Shown: piece after piece, positions 63,471 through 64,000 of the stretch
Position numbering within the stretch: the first letter of the stretch is position 1
Layout of the letters: every line of letters begins with the position of its first letter
Source of the DNA: Morinoia aosen
Taxonomy: Eukaryota; Arthropoda; Malacostraca; Amphipoda; Talitridae
Length of the DNA stretch: 64,000 nucleotides
Direction: 5' to 3'
Assembly (NCBI GenBank): GCA_030386875.1
Contig: CM059573.1
Span: 33,521,891-33,585,890 of the forward strand
Program-made: the position numbers and the translations under genes
The notes under the pieces: generated by a model
Database searches by the model: none
What the model saw: only the letters and a program-made list of their open reading frames with translations
What the model was told of the DNA's origin: nothing

Positions 63471-64000
63471 TATAAGATGAATATTTTATTTCTTAACTAG
63501 TGTACACAGACCGTAAAAAATGACATAATTCAATACCTTTCTTCAACAAATTTTCGTTTGAGTGGAGTTTCCATGCTTTCAGCTTATTCCAAAGGTAACT
63601 TAATTTTCTTATAAGAGTAATAAACACTCAGAACACAGCATTTTTGAGCCGCAAGAGAAGTAGTTATAGCCATTCGTGTCGTATCCAAGATACAGAAATT
63701 CAGCATTACTGAAAGCAACTGCGAACTTGTGTATGTATATTGTAATATGCAATACAGTACATTGCAATACAGTATATTGTAATATACAATACAGCAAATT
63801 TCAATATGCAATACCCTGCCGAACTCGGTATTCACGATACAAACTTGAGTATATAAGGCTCTGGATCGCTCTAATTGTGATGAAAGTGACTTATTACAGA
63901 GCTATTGCACAACGAAAATGAGTGTATTAATTGACCGTGAACTGGAACCAAGACCGCCAGTGCTATTTTTTTCCTATCAATTATTCTTAACAGCGTGACA
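63471..64000. other. Window end, no gene recognised
   Basis: AT-rich. GAGTATATAAGGCTCTGGATCG at about 63,847-63,868 resembles a core promoter with a TATA box, but no downstream gene is visible before the window ends. Confidence 0.3.
63735..63812. repeat. Short AT-rich tandem repeat
   Basis: Three to four units related to TATTGTAATATGCAATACAG. Confidence 0.6.

Noticed and set aside
63065..63475. Several 90- to 170-codon frames (Ser/Asp-rich, Arg-rich, Thr/Pro-rich)
   Set aside because: All arise from a tandem repeat whose unit is a multiple of three. No start context, splice sites or domain.

Overview
The window looks like arthropod (probably insect) genomic DNA. It is AT-rich, has spliced genes with GT/AG introns and small satellites, and carries an accumulation of eukaryotic mobile elements of the kind common in insect genomes. 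I cannot narrow the species. Almost every recognisable gene belongs to a mobile element, and I see no complete conserved single-copy host gene.

Layout. (1) 1-18,682: a giant palindrome. Its centre is near 4,001. One arm is 1-4,000; the other is 4,001-4,859 continued at 14,862-18,682. Each arm carries a three-exon gene segment of DUF4806 type and SINE-like repeats. The second arm is split by a structurally intact Gypsy LTR retrotransposon (4,860-14,861, minus strand) with two 272-bp LTRs that look identical. (2) 18,683-20,228: more SINE-like copies. (3) 20,229-51,761: an I-clade non-LTR retrotransposon (ORF1 with a duplicated module; ORF2 with endonuclease, RT and RNase H) broken into three ordered pieces by two nested insertions. 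The first insertion (about 24,942-43,508) contains a Polinton/Maverick (adintovirus-like) element with exact ends at 27,878-43,081. The second (44,488-51,476) is a P-superfamily DNA transposon with a THAP exon and TCTGTG-type terminal inverted repeats. (4) 52,187-57,855: a degraded, non-autonomous Gypsy relative with 250-bp LTRs and a GTTT target duplication. (5) 57,856-64,000: no gene recognised; short palindromic clusters and a minisatellite near 63.2 kb.

The Polinton is the most gene-rich part. On the minus strand it has a protein-primed DNA polymerase B with N-terminal C2H2 fingers, a phospholipase A2-domain protein, a chromodomain integrase, a conserved structural protein, minor and major capsid proteins, a fused zinc-ribbon/hydrophobic/adenain-type protease, and two coiled-coil fibre-like proteins. 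On the plus strand it has a small coiled-coil ORF and the packaging ATPase. Together these make a virion-forming, self-integrating module, now lightly damaged. Its terminal inverted repeats hold tRNA-like sequences at both ends, and most minus-strand genes start at a shared T(T/A)TAAAAAATG motif. These two features are what I would look at first.

All calls come from reading the sequence and translations by eye; no database search was possible.
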